From contig UQLC01000011.1 in assembly GCA_900541795.1 (NCBI GenBank), forward strand, positions 24,713 through 88,712: a stretch of 64,000 bases of DNA, read 5' to 3'. This document shows positions 32,425-41,986 of the stretch, in pieces. Numbering within the stretch: the stretch's first letter is position 1; each line of letters starts with the position of its first letter. The position numbers and the translations under genes were made by a program. This stretch comes from an uncultured Collinsella sp. (GTDB lineage Bacteria; Actinomycetota; Coriobacteriia; Coriobacteriales; Coriobacteriaceae). The notes beneath the pieces were generated by a model that had not been told where the DNA came from, searched no databases, and saw only the letters and a list, made by a program, of their open reading frames with translations.

Positions 32425-35424
32425 ATGGTAAACGATTTGGATAGTATAGACGACCTCGAACTGATGCCGCTGGGCGGAGGCTATATGGTGCGACGTGAGC
32501 GTCTGCTAAATGAGCTTATCGCCAAGGGCCGAAAGGCCGGCATCGTGGTTCTCTACGCGCCTGATGGCTTTGGGAAAACCTCGGTGCTGCTGCAGTACAC
32601 CCAAGAGGTAAAAAGTGACCCGACGCGAGGCCCCGTGCGGATTATCGAGGCCGATCGCGCCATTGGGCGCGAGGTGTTTATGCAGCTCGAGGTGGTAACC
32701 GAAGAGCTCAAAGACAAGCCGCATTCCCTTGTCGCGATTGATAATGTGCCAAATCTCGATCAGCACGATACCGAAGACCTCATTGACAGGATTCGCGGCC
32801 TGCGCGCTATGGGGGTAGGGGTCTTTATCTCCTGCCGTCCTTCAAATCGTCAGCTGATTCATGGGCTGGGTGACTCGGTTAAGATCGATGCGCAAATGCT
32901 CAAGGTGCATGCCTATGAGTATTCGGCGTGGGCATCGGCGTTTTCGATTAGCACATCGCTTGACTTTTACCAGCTCACACAGGGTGTGCCCGAGCTTGTT
33001 TCGGCTTTGCAGACGGGTCTGTACGGCCAGGGCGATGTTGCCGGTCTGCTCGAAAGCGAGATTGTCAACGTGTATGGTGCGGCACTTGTCGATCTTGCTT
33101 CGCTCGATAATAATGCGCTGTTCTGCGTTGCCTGCCTCATGATCTTGATGGGCGAGGGCAATATTGCAGAACTCGAGGCTTGTGGGGTGAGGCTGTCGAT
33201 GATCGACCAGTCCTACCTTGTACGCGATTACCCGATCTTTGGTTTAGATCCGGCCGACCGGAGCTTTACGTGCCTGGGCGCCGAGGATAACGGACGGCTT
33301 CGCCTGCGAAAGTTGGTGGCCGAGATCCGTCCCGAGCTAGTTCCGCGGGCGGCTCGAATTTTGCTCAAGGCAGGCCGATGTGATGCGGCGATGGACCTGG
33401 CCGACGCCTTTCTGGACCGTAGCGTGGTCCTTGAACTTGCCGGGCAGTATGGGGTCGATCTTGCTCTGACGGGGCACGGTGCCGATGTCTGCCGGGCGGC
33501 GTTGAGTACGATCGATGCCGAAGATCACGCTCCAGAGCCAACGCCTGCCGAGGCACTCGGCGTATATTTGGCGGCGGTCAGCGTGTCCAACACAAAGCTC
33601 GCCCGCTGCATGGCATCGCTCATTGAGCATGCGGGCGATCGGGCAGCCTGTGAAATAGATCCCGTTTCGTGGAAGGTCGCCCAGGTCCTTACGGCAGTTT
33701 GCTATGGGGACAACGGGCTTGGGCTTCCCATGAACCTTGCTGTGCCGGAAATCGAGACGGAACACACGGCACTCGACATGCTCTTTGCACATATCGGGGC
33801 CAAGCACTGGTTGGCTGAGCGGGGAGACGACGGTGGTGCTCTGCAGCAGCTCAAAACGCGCAAAGCATATGACTGCGAGCTCGATATCGCGGGGACTTTT
33901 ATACGGGCCGATAGCATGCTAGTGGAGCTCTTCGATGGGTCGTTTGCGGGGATCGACGAGCGCGACGACGAGATGGCGCTGATACGGGACGCGCTCGATG
34001 TACGTGGACTTAAGGCGCCGGCTATCTGGGTGCGCATGGTGCTGGCGGCACGGCGGCTCCTTTCCGGCTTGCCGGTAACCGACGATGCGGCGTTCAACGA
34101 GCTCGATCGCTTTGCCGTACGCATGCGCGACAACCAGATTCAGCTGTTTGGCCTGCTGCTAGAAGGCTGGCAATCGCTGGCAGAAGGTCGGCCGGTCAAT
34201 GCGAAGTTCCGCGCGGTCCAGGTGCTCAAACTGGCTGAGGAGCCAATTGCATACATGCGCGACAATGCGTTGCTGCTGGAGCGTGCGGCGTATCTGCGTA
34301 ACACCTCGATGGTTTCGGTGCGCGAGGAGGCGGAGCTGCTCGATATAAGCCAGACGCAGGTTGGTGGTGCAGAAGCATGGATGGTGGCGCTGCATTTGGC
34401 TTGCGCGGGGCGAGATAGCGATCTTGCGGCCTGGATGTCCATGAATCGCGCGGGGATTCTAGAGCCATCGTATCGGCTCTTTGCACGCCTTGCCATGCAT
34501 TGTCTGGGCGAGCCGGCGGTCAGAATTCGTAAGAAACTCCCCGTGCGCGAGCTATCGCGGTACTCGCTGCGTGACGATCTGGAAGGGGAGGGTGAGCGCC
34601 TGTTCCAGGCCGGCGAGGTTGAAGCCGTTGATACCATTGACCATATCGAGATTCGCATGTTTGGTGCGTTTCGCGCCGAGCGCGACGGGTTTCCCATCAC
34701 GGACAAAATGTGGCGCCGCAAGAAGGCGGCGACACTTGCCGAGCGGCTTGCGCTGGGCATGGATGCGCTCGTCGATCGTGAGACGCTGGCCATGGAGTTG
34801 TGGCCCCATGCCGAGTTCAATAGCGCCCGCAACAACCTATACTCGACGATATCGCGCTTGCGGTCGGCTTTGGGACCGACGCCGGATGGCAAGTCGTGCG
34901 TGCTCATCCAAAATGAATGCATTGGGGTCAACAGTGACTACGTCAAGACCGATGTACGGCTGTTTGACCAGATAAGCCGCGAGGTTTTGGGAAATCGCAC
35001 GGGTGCGCGCGGGCCCCATTTAGTTGAGCTGTGCCTTAAGATTGAGCAGCTTTATGCCGGACCGCTGTATGTTCCCAATGGCTGTAATCCCACCTACTTT
35101 TTGCGTATGCGACGCATTATGCAGTCAAAGTTCATCGATTGCATGATTAAGGGAGCAAATGCCGCTCTAGAAGAAAACGATTTGCAGTCGGCGATTTGGC
35201 TGGCGGAGTCGGGGCTTCGACAGGAAACGGCGCGTGAGGATATGGTGCGCTGCGCCATGCGTGTCTACAGTGCGGCGGGGCGGCGGCGCGATATCGTCGA
35301 GCTATACAGTGGGCATATGCACCATCTGAGGGAGCAGGTCAATGGCGTGCCCGAGCCCGAGACGAGGCGTCTATACGAGCGCTTGGTGGAGGGGCGGCTC
35401 AATCGCGTGTTGGTCGAGCGATAA
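32425..35424 (+). CDS. Large ATPase-BTAD (SARP/MalT-like) transcriptional regulator
   Basis: A 999-residue cytoplasmic regulator. The ATG at 32425 follows GAGGAGC. Residues about 20-330 resemble the NTPase module of MalT/AfsR-type STAND proteins, with the P-loop YAPDGFGKTS and a Walker B-like SLVAIDNVP. The middle (about 330-720) is helical and repeat-like. Residues about 745-840 form an OmpR-type winged helix (IRMFGAFRAERDG, ARNNLYSTISRLRSALG), and the last 150 residues form a bacterial transcriptional activator domain. Such proteins switch on target operons when a ligand releases ATP-dependent inhibition. No target is obvious here. It is monocistronic. Confidence 0.88.
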   Translation: MVNDLDSIDDLELMPLGGGYMVRRERLLNELIAKGRKAGIVVLYAPDGFGKTSVLLQYTQEVKSDPTRGPVRIIEADRAIGREVFMQLEVVTEELKDKPHSLVAIDNVPNLDQHDTEDLIDRIRGLRAMGVGVFISCRPSNRQLIHGLGDSVKIDAQMLKVHAYEYSAWASAFSISTSLDFYQLTQGVPELVSALQTGLYGQGDVAGLLESEIVNVYGAALVDLASLDNNALFCVACLMILMGEGNIAELEACGVRLSMIDQSYLVRDYPIFGLDPADRSFTCLGAEDNGRLRLRKLVAEIRPELVPRAARILLKAGRCDAAMDLADAFLDRSVVLELAGQYGVDLALTGHGADVCRAALSTIDAEDHAPEPTPAEALGVYLAAVSVSNTKLARCMASLIEHAGDRAACEIDPVSWKVAQVLTAVCYGDNGLGLPMNLAVPEIETEHTALDMLFAHIGAKHWLAERGDDGGALQQLKTRKAYDCELDIAGTFIRADSMLVELFDGSFAGIDERDDEMALIRDALDVRGLKAPAIWVRMVLAARRLLSGLPVTDDAAFNELDRFAVRMRDNQIQLFGLLLEGWQSLAEGRPVNAKFRAVQVLKLAEEPIAYMRDNALLLERAAYLRNTSMVSVREEAELLDISQTQVGGAEAWMVALHLACAGRDSDLAAWMSMNRAGILEPSYRLFARLAMHCLGEPAVRIRKKLPVRELSRYSLRDDLEGEGERLFQAGEVEAVDTIDHIEIRMFGAFRAERDGFPITDKMWRRKKAATLAERLALGMDALVDRETLAMELWPHAEFNSARNNLYSTISRLRSALGPTPDGKSCVLIQNECIGVNSDYVKTDVRLFDQISREVLGNRTGARGPHLVELCLKIEQLYAGPLYVPNGCNPTYFLRMRRIMQSKFIDCMIKGANAALEENDLQSAIWLAESGLRQETAREDMVRCAMRVYSAAGRRRDIVELYSGHMHHLREQVNGVPEPETRRLYERLVEGRLNRVLVER

Positions 35425-35455
35425 AAAACGGGCGCCCGAAGTACTTGGGCACCCG
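35420..35455 (-). terminator. Bidirectional terminator between the BTAD regulator and yhbY
   Basis: An ACGGGcGCCC/GGGCaCCCGT stem lies between convergent genes. On the minus strand it is followed by TTTTTT, so it best serves yhbY. Confidence 0.85.
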
Positions 35456-35493
35456 TAAGCTTGCTATGTGTTGGCTCGCCGGATCATTGGCTC

Positions 35494-35793
35494 TTAGACG
35501 AGCTTGATCTTCTCGATATCCTTGCGCGAGGACTCGCGATACAGCGAGAACTTGCGGCCGATGACCTGGACGACCTCGGCGTGGCAGCGCTCGGCGAGCT
35601 CTTCGGCGGCTTCGCGGGCGGAAAGACTGGAGCCATCGAGCACGGAGCACTTAACGAGCTCGTGCTTCTCCAGATAGGCGACCGTCTGCTCGACGGTGCC
35701 CTCATTAATATCGGACTTGCCGATGATGATGGCGGGGTTGAGGTGATGGGCCATGCTGCGAAGCTGCTTGACCTGGGCTCCTGTCAGTGCCAT
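35494..35793 (-). CDS. yhbY: YhbY-type (CRM domain) RNA-binding protein
   Basis: A 99-residue single CRM-domain protein: ALTGAQVKQLRSMAHHLNPAIIIGKSDINEG with the GKSD variant of the GxxG RNA-binding loop, VKCSVLDG, and the end VQVIGRKFSLYR. Members bind the pre-50S ribosome and assist assembly. It lies upstream of a terminator on the minus strand and is followed by no other gene on this strand, so it is probably monocistronic. Confidence 0.96.
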   Translation of the reverse strand: MALTGAQVKQLRSMAHHLNPAIIIGKSDINEGTVEQTVAYLEKHELVKCSVLDGSSLSAREAAEELAERCHAEVVQVIGRKFSLYRESSRKDIEKIKLV

Positions 35794-35951
35794 GGGTTCT
35801 CGCTTTCTATGTATGGGGCGCCCCGCGACGGGGCCTTAATCTACGTGAGCTGTCCCACGATAACGCAGGAACGGCGCGGTGTGGAGCGCGTTTGCCCAGT
35901 TCAAAAAGAATGCGGATGCCGAATGAGTGGGCGGTGCGGGCTGCGAACAGG

Positions 35952-36839
35952 CTATGAGCTGGGCGCAGAGACCGGCTCCCATGCAATAAACGCCCAGCGA
36001 ACCTTACGGATATGGTCGAGCATATAGCGCCCCTGCGGCACGCCCTTGGAGCCCGGCTCACCGGCATGGGGATTCTCGATCATGTGCTGGGCGATGTAGT
36101 CGCGCAGACGGTCGACCTTATCCTCGTTGCCATGCTCAAGCATGCGGGAAAAGTCCGCCACGCCCGCTTCAAGGCTGTCGAAGGTATCGCGACGCGGCGA
36201 TTCAAAGTACGTGACCTGCGGCAGGGCACCCATCTGAATGAGGATGTTGAAGGCGTACACAAAGCCATTGCTGCAGGTAACCGAGGCGCCAATAGCGTTC
36301 ATCAAGTGCAGATCATAGCGCGGGCTGGAGTTAGCGACCATCGTGACAGCACAACGCCGACGAGCCGTACGGTCGAGCTTGGCAAGCGCACCTTTTAGAT
36401 CGGTCGTCGTAACCGACCGACTGGCAAAGGCAACATCCACCGCTTTCGCGACCGGTCCAACCAAATCCCAATCATCATCCCAAGCAAGCTCAAGCGGCGT
36501 AATGCGACCCTCGAGCCCATAGTACTCAATGCCAGCATCAAGCGTGCCCAACATGGCAGGGGAAAAATCGGCGGCAATCACGGAATGTCCGTCTTGCGCA
36601 AGCGGAATAGCAATCGACCCAGCCCCACACCCCATATCAAGCACGGATTCACCAGGCTTTAATGCCAACAGCTTGATAAAGTCCCGGGCATACGGGGCAG
36701 TCTCCAACGGCCGAAAATGCCGAGCCCGCTTATCCCATTCAAAAGAATCATCAGCCCGCCGCCGATCAGCCTGCAGGCGCATCCATTCGCCATTCCAATC
36801 CGCAGAAAGAAGCTCAGAGCGAGCATCCCCATCAACCAC
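35952..36839 (-). CDS. Class I SAM-dependent methyltransferase
   Basis: A 295-residue protein. A GTG start at 36839 is preferred because AGGAGG (36847-36852 on the minus strand) precedes it by 7 bases; an upstream in-frame ATG at 36899 would read through that site. Motif I is SVLDMGCGAGSIAIPLA, and the acidic strand end is IAADFSPAML. The N-terminal WNGEWMRLQADRR and the C-terminal region are typical of small-molecule methyltransferases of anaerobes. The substrate is unknown and it has no operon partner. Confidence 0.88.
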   Translation of the reverse strand: MVDGDARSELLSADWNGEWMRLQADRRRADDSFEWDKRARHFRPLETAPYARDFIKLLALKPGESVLDMGCGAGSIAIPLAQDGHSVIAADFSPAMLGTLDAGIEYYGLEGRITPLELAWDDDWDLVGPVAKAVDVAFASRSVTTTDLKGALAKLDRTARRRCAVTMVANSSPRYDLHLMNAIGASVTCSNGFVYAFNILIQMGALPQVTYFESPRRDTFDSLEAGVADFSRMLEHGNEDKVDRLRDYIAQHMIENPHAGEPGSKGVPQGRYMLDHIRKVRWAFIAWEPVSAPSS

Positions 36840-37002
36840 GGGCCAACCTCCTAGCAACAAAAAAGCGACTCCCCCAAAAAGAAGAGCCGCAACCAGCATA
36901 TATCAGAAAGAACCGATCCAACGCCAAACCGCCATACCAGCAAAGTAGGGCAGAAGCGAAGCGACTGCCAAAGGGATAGAACCCAACCGAGGTCCCGTTG
37001 TG

Positions 37003-37141
37003 CGGGAGCCCCGGGGAGGGCAAATATATAAGGTCGATCGCGAGTTCCGCACGAGCCGGAGAGCACTTAATGTGCTCTCCGTGCGAGTCAGGACTGTCCG
37101 AGCAGGCGACCTTATATATTTGCCCTCCCCGGGGCTCCTCG
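37003..37141. repeat. 139-bp nested palindrome, family P, copy 2
   Basis: Perfect 32-bp arms (37005-37036 and 37107-37138) begin GGAGCCCCGG. Inside are GAGTTCCGCACG (37042-37053), a perfect 9-bp hairpin with TTAAT loop (37058-37080) and CAGGACTGT (37089-37097). These are the inverted counterparts of the conserved blocks in copy 1, and the core span of 56 bp is the same. Confidence 0.9.
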
Positions 37142-37155
37142 CCCGAACCCCTCAG

Positions 37156-38520
37156 CTAGTTCTTCAGCGAGTTCAGCGGCGCCGGGAAGCGTCCACCGCG
37201 ATGGGCAAGCACGGTGCCGGCGTTGGGGTTCACCGGCATGATGGGCGCACGGCCGAACAGGCCGCCGTACTCGACGCAGTCGCCCACGCCCTTGCCGATG
37301 GCGGGAATCACGCGGACGGCCGTGGTCTTGTTGTTGATGACGCCGATGGCCATCTCGTCGGCGATGATGCCGGCGATGGTCTCGACCGGGGTGTCGCCGG
37401 GGATGGCGATCATGTCCAGGCCAACGGAGCATACGCAGGTCATGGCCTCGAGCTTCTCGAGCGAAAGCGCGCCGGCTTCGACGGCGGCGATCATGCCGGC
37501 GTCCTCGGACACGGGGATAAAGGCGCCGGAGAGACCGCCCACGCTGGAACTGGCCATGACGCCGCCCTTCTTGACGGCATCGTTGAGCATGGCGAGCGCG
37601 CAGGTCGTGCCCGGGCCACCGCAGGTGCCCACACCGATGATCTCGAGGATGCGCGCGACGGAGTCGCCGATGGCAGGCGTGGGAGCCAGCGACAGGTCGA
37701 CAATGCCCTTCTCGACACCCAGACGATGGGCGGCCTCGCGGCTCATGAGCTCGCCGGCACGGGTGATCTTAAAGGCGGTCTGCTTGATCTTCTCGGCGAC
37801 TTCCATCATCGATGCGGAATCGGGCAGCGTCTCCAGGGCTGCGGCCATAACGCCGGGGCCCGAGACGCCTACGTTGATGACGGCGTCGGCCTCGCCACCG
37901 CCGTGGACGGCGCCCGCCATAAACGGGGAGTCCTCGACCATATTGGCAAAGCAGACAAACTTGGACGCGCCAACGGAATCCTGGTCGGCCGTGAGTTTAG
38001 CGGCATCGATGATGGTCTGGGCGGCCATAAGCACGGCGTCCATGTTGATACCGGCGCGCAGGCTGGCGACGTTGACGCTGGAGCAGACGCGGCTCGTGGT
38101 GGCGAGCGCCTGGGGGATGGACTGGATGACGCGGCGGTCGGCGTCGCCGATGCCCTTCTGGACGAGCGCGGAGAAGCCGCCCAGGTAATCGATGCCGAGC
38201 GTCTCGGCCGCGCGGTCGAGGGCATGCGCGATGGGGGTGAGGTCCTCATCCTTGCAGCACGCGGCGATCTGCGCCACCGGGGTGACGGAAACGCGCTTGT
38301 TGACGATGGGGATACCGTACTCGCGCTCGAGGTTCTCGGCGGTCTCGACCAGATGCTCAGCCGTGTGCGTCACGTGGTCGTAGATCTTCGTGCACATGCG
38401 GTCGAGGTTCTCGTCACCGCAACCCATGAGCGAAACACCCATGGTGATGGTCCTGATGTCGAGGTTCTGCTCCTCAACCATGCCGCGGGTTTCCGCGATT
38501 TCTGCGGGCGTGATCGCCAT
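37156..38520 (-). CDS. UPF0210 (PFL-family) protein
   Basis: A 454-residue protein starting [34 protein letters not shown], the signature N-terminus of the UPF0210/DUF711-type family, with [16 protein letters not shown] and a C-terminal [15 protein letters not shown]. The family has a pyruvate-formate-lyase-like fold but its reaction is not established. The ATG at 38520 follows AGGAGCG. It is 108 bases downstream of metH on the same strand and could be co-transcribed. The usual ACT-domain partner (UPF0237) is not in the window. Confidence 0.92.
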   Translation of the reverse strand: MAITPAEIAETRGMVEEQNLDIRTITMGVSLMGCGDENLDRMCTKIYDHVTHTAEHLVETAENLEREYGIPIVNKRVSVTPVAQIAACCKDEDLTPIAHALDRAAETLGIDYLGGFSALVQKGIGDADRRVIQSIPQALATTSRVCSSVNVASLRAGINMDAVLMAAQTIIDAAKLTADQDSVGASKFVCFANMVEDSPFMAGAVHGGGEADAVINVGVSGPGVMAAALETLPDSASMMEVAEKIKQTAFKITRAGELMSREAAHRLGVEKGIVDLSLAPTPAIGDSVARILEIIGVGTCGGPGTTCALAMLNDAVKKGGVMASSSVGGLSGAFIPVSEDAGMIAAVEAGALSLEKLEAMTCVCSVGLDMIAIPGDTPVETIAGIIADEMAIGVINNKTTAVRVIPAIGKGVGDCVEYGGLFGRAPIMPVNPNAGTVLAHRGGRFPAPLNSLKN

Positions 38521-38628
38521 CCTTGCGCTCCTATCTGCCAAAACGAGCATAGTCTTATCTATTCTAACGTGCCGCACGTGCCAAGTGGCGCATGCGGCGC
38601 GTTTTGGTGCTCGGTTGTTTCCGTTGTG

Positions 38629-41187
38629 TTACTGCCCAAAGACCTCTTCGGCGATACGAGCGCTTTCGGCGGCGTCCTTGGCGTAGTAGTCCGCACCGAT
38701 CTGTTTGGCGTATTCGGGGGTGAGCACGGCGCCGCCCACGATGATCTTGACGCCCGGCACCTCGGCATGAAGCAGCTTGATGGTCTCTTCCATGGCGACG
38801 ACCGTGGTAGTCATAAGCGCCGAGAGGCCGACGAGCTTAATGTCACGCTCCTTGACGGTCTTGAGCACCTCCTGCGGATCGACGTCGCGACCCAGATCAA
38901 AGACGGTGTAGCCGTAGTTGTCGAGCAGCATCTTGACGATGTTCTTACCGATGTCGTGGATATCGCCCTTAACGGTGGCCACGCAGATCTTGCCCTTGTC
39001 GGCAATCTCGCCGGCGGGCATCAGGCGCTTGATGGTGTCGAAGCCCACACGCGCGGCTTCGGCCGAGGCCATAAGCTGCGGCAAGAAGAACTTGCCCTGG
39101 TCAAAGAGGACGCCAACTTCGTCGAGGGCGGGGATAAAGTGATTGTTGATGAGGTCCATGGCGTCGTGGTCTGCCAGCAGACGCTCGGTCTCGGCAGCGA
39201 TCTCGCCTTTGCGGCCCGAGACGACCATGCGACGAATCGGGTCGTCGTTGCCGTCGGTGCCGGCGGTGCCAGCAGCGGGCGCGGCATCACTCGATGCGGC
39301 CTGAGCTGCTGCCGGGTTGGCGGCGATCTTATACGGATCGGTCCAACCGGCATAGCGCTCGATGTATCCGGTCGAGCCCTCGTCCTCAACGCTCAGGACG
39401 CGATAGCTGTAGACGGTATCCATAAAGCGCTTGGAGCCCGGGTTCATGATGGGGGCGTCCAGGCCCGCGCCAAAAGCGGCGGCCAAAAAGACCGAGCCCA
39501 GCAGCGGGCGGGCAGGCAGGCCAAAGCTGATGTTCGACACGCCGAGCGCGCATTTGACGCCCAGACGCTCCTTGCACAGGGACATGGCGCGTAGGATCTG
39601 CTCGGCCTGGCGTTGATTGGTCGAGGCGGTCATGACCAGGCAGTCGATGAGGATACGGTCCGGGCCGATGCCGTAGCGGGCGGCCTCGGCCACGATGCGT
39701 TCGGCGATGGCAAAGCGGGCCTCGGCGGTATCGGGGATGCCGCCTTCGTCGAGCGTAAGGCCGACGACGTTGGTTCCATAGTGGGCGACCAGCGGAAAGA
39801 TCTCATCCATGATCTGCTGCTTGCCATTGACCGAGTTGATGATGGGCTTGCCGGCGTAGCGGCGTACGGCGGCCTCGACGGCGGCGGGGTCGGTGGAGTC
39901 GATCTGCAGCGGCAGCAGCGTGGAGCCTTGGAGCTGCTCGGTCGCTTGCTGGATGACCTTGACCTCGTCGATCTCGGGCAGGCCCACGTTGACGTCCAGG
40001 ATGTCGGCGCCCTGTTCTTGCTGGCTGATGCCCTGGCTCACGACGTAGTCCAGGTCACCGTCGCGCAGGGCCTGCTGCAGGCGCTTTTTGCCGGTGGGAT
40101 TGATGCGCTCGCCGATGACGGCAATCTTGTGGCCGTCGCAGGGAAGGTCCACCACAGTCTGGGCACTTGTGACCGACATGCTGGGCTTGCGATGACGCAC
40201 GCTGGGCGTGTGGTTGTCGATGAGGGTGCGAAGCGTCGCCATGTGCGTGGGCGTGGTGCCGCAGCATCCGCCGACGACGCTCACGCCGTCCTCGATCATC
40301 CCGGCGACGGCCTCGGCGTACTCGGGTGCCTGGATGTCAAAGACGGTGTTGCCGTCATCGTCCACACGGGGCAGCCCCGCGTTTGCCTGCACCATGACGG
40401 GCTTGTCGGTGACGGTGAGCATACGTGCGGCGAGCCCACGGAGCTCGGCCGGACCCTGGCTGCAGTTGATGCCCAAGACATCGGCGCCGATGGTGTCGAG
40501 GGTGATGGCGGCCACCTCGGGACTCGTGCCCAGGAAGGTGCGACCGTCTTCCTCAAAGGTCATGGTGGCAAAGACGGGCAGGTCGGAGTTCTCGCGGCAG
40601 GCGAGGACGGCCGCCTTGATCTCGGCCAGGTCGGTCATGGTCTCGATAATAAAGAGGTCCACGCCCGCATCGACGCCGGCGCGTACTTCCTCGGCAAAGA
40701 GGTCGTAGGCCTCGTCAAAGCTGAGGGTGCCCAGGGGGCGCAGCAGGGCGCCGATGGGGCCGATGTCGCCGGCGACGTAGTGGGCGCCGGCCGCGCTGGC
40801 GCAAGAGACCGCGGCGGCAAAGACATCTGCCACGGTGGCGGCGCCATCGAGCTTGTGCGCGTTGGCGCCAAAGGTGTTGGCGGTGATCACATCGCAGCCG
40901 GCCTCGACGTACTGACGCTGGATGTCGGTGATGACCTGAGGCTCCTCAAAGTTGAGCAGCTCGGGCAGGGCGCCTGCCTTCATACCGGCGGCCTGCAGCA
41001 TGGTGCCCATGCCGCCGTCGAACAGCAGGTGCCCCGTGCCCTCGATGGCAGCGCGCAGGCGATCGTCCTTAATGCGAAGGTCGTCGATTGTGCGCGTCTT
41101 GTACGTGGCGCCATTGCGGCGTGCGGCATCAACGGGCGCCGCCAGCGCGGCACCGTCCAGATCATGAGTGATAAGCGGAGTAAACAT
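38629..41187 (-). CDS. metH: Cobalamin-dependent methionine synthase lacking the reactivation domain
   Basis: An 852-residue protein; full-length enzymes are about 1200. The ATG at 41187 follows AGGAGC. Residues about 25-330 are the homocysteine/zinc barrel (GINCSQG and VVGGCCGTTP), about 350-620 the methyltetrahydrofolate (pterin) barrel (IGERINPTGKK), then a variable linker, and about 650-852 the helical cap and B12 domain with DIHDIGKN. The C-terminal SAM-binding activation domain is absent and is supplied by the adjacent separate gene at 41198-41986. It is downstream of metF, which makes the methyl donor. Confidence 0.96.
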   Translation of the reverse strand: MFTPLITHDLDGAALAAPVDAARRNGATYKTRTIDDLRIKDDRLRAAIEGTGHLLFDGGMGTMLQAAGMKAGALPELLNFEEPQVITDIQRQYVEAGCDVITANTFGANAHKLDGAATVADVFAAAVSCASAAGAHYVAGDIGPIGALLRPLGTLSFDEAYDLFAEEVRAGVDAGVDLFIIETMTDLAEIKAAVLACRENSDLPVFATMTFEEDGRTFLGTSPEVAAITLDTIGADVLGINCSQGPAELRGLAARMLTVTDKPVMVQANAGLPRVDDDGNTVFDIQAPEYAEAVAGMIEDGVSVVGGCCGTTPTHMATLRTLIDNHTPSVRHRKPSMSVTSAQTVVDLPCDGHKIAVIGERINPTGKKRLQQALRDGDLDYVVSQGISQQEQGADILDVNVGLPEIDEVKVIQQATEQLQGSTLLPLQIDSTDPAAVEAAVRRYAGKPIINSVNGKQQIMDEIFPLVAHYGTNVVGLTLDEGGIPDTAEARFAIAERIVAEAARYGIGPDRILIDCLVMTASTNQRQAEQILRAMSLCKERLGVKCALGVSNISFGLPARPLLGSVFLAAAFGAGLDAPIMNPGSKRFMDTVYSYRVLSVEDEGSTGYIERYAGWTDPYKIAANPAAAQAASSDAAPAAGTAGTDGNDDPIRRMVVSGRKGEIAAETERLLADHDAMDLINNHFIPALDEVGVLFDQGKFFLPQLMASAEAARVGFDTIKRLMPAGEIADKGKICVATVKGDIHDIGKNIVKMLLDNYGYTVFDLGRDVDPQEVLKTVKERDIKLVGLSALMTTTVVAMEETIKLLHAEVPGVKIIVGGAVLTPEYAKQIGADYYAKDAAESARIAEEVFGQ

Positions 41188-41197
41188 CAATGAGCTC

Positions 41198-41986
41198 CTA
41201 ATGGCTGGAATAGCAGGTGGTGTGGGCGGCGCGGAAGCGACAGTGCTCGCGCATGCGGCAGATAGTGCAGGTGGGGCGGCTCTGGGCGTCGTGGACTTCG
41301 CCGTCGAACAGACCAATCACCGCGGTCACGCTCTTGGTGGGCATGAGCAGGCTGGTCGGCGTGACGGTAAGCCCGATGAGCCGCGTGGCGTTGAGTGCAT
41401 CCACGATCGAGCGCTGGGCCGAGAGCGGGCAGTCGCCATAGCCGGGACTGAAGCGCCAGTTGCCGGCGAGCCCGTGTGCGGCGGCCGCAGCCTTGACCTG
41501 CTGGTCCATTTGCTCGACGGCGGCTTCTACATAGGCAGAGCATGCGGCGTCGAGCACGGCTCCCTCCAGGGGCTGCTGGGCTCCCGTGGTGCGCAGACGA
41601 CGCTCGGCGTCCATGCCGAGGGTGCATGCCATGAGCGCGGCAAAGCGGGCGTCTTTGAGATGGCGATAGATATCGCGACCTTGCAACTCAACGTTGGTGC
41701 CAACCAGACGGATGCAAGGCTCTCCCTGCTCGTCCACGCCCGTGGCATCGATGGCAAATACGCGGCGCACGCCACGGGGCTCAATGTCCAGCTCAAGGTG
41801 CTCGACCACAAGCTCAATACGTCGTGACAGCTCGGGCTCAATCTGCTGGCCGCCGTAACCCAGATACCGCAGCATCTCGGCACGGTCGACACGGGGATGG
41901 TGCGCAGCATCGACACGGTAAAGCGCCGGCGACGCAAGGTCGGCCGGCACTTCGACAGCGATTGTATCGATGTGCGGTTTTTCCAT
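41198..41986 (-). CDS. Stand-alone methionine synthase activation-domain protein
   Basis: A 262-residue protein. The ATG at 41986 overlaps the metF stop (TAATG), and its own stop is 10 bases before metH. It matches the MetH C-terminal activation domain (GLAGNWRFSPGYGDCPLSAQ and LIGLTVTPTSLLMPTKSVTA), which rebinds SAM to reactivate oxidised cobalamin. The C-terminus has a cysteine cluster (CTICRMREHC), as in corrinoid-activating relatives, which may hold an iron-sulfur cluster. Its place between metF and the truncated metH makes it the likely missing domain in trans. Confidence 0.9.
   Translation of the reverse strand: MEKPHIDTIAVEVPADLASPALYRVDAAHHPRVDRAEMLRYLGYGGQQIEPELSRRIELVVEHLELDIEPRGVRRVFAIDATGVDEQGEPCIRLVGTNVELQGRDIYRHLKDARFAALMACTLGMDAERRLRTTGAQQPLEGAVLDAACSAYVEAAVEQMDQQVKAAAAAHGLAGNWRFSPGYGDCPLSAQRSIVDALNATRLIGLTVTPTSLLMPTKSVTAVIGLFDGEVHDAQSRPTCTICRMREHCRFRAAHTTCYSSH

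Noticed and set aside
37000..39594. 864-codon plus-strand frame
   Set aside because: It runs through repeat P2 and opposite the UPF0210 and metH genes; its composition is that of an antisense shadow.
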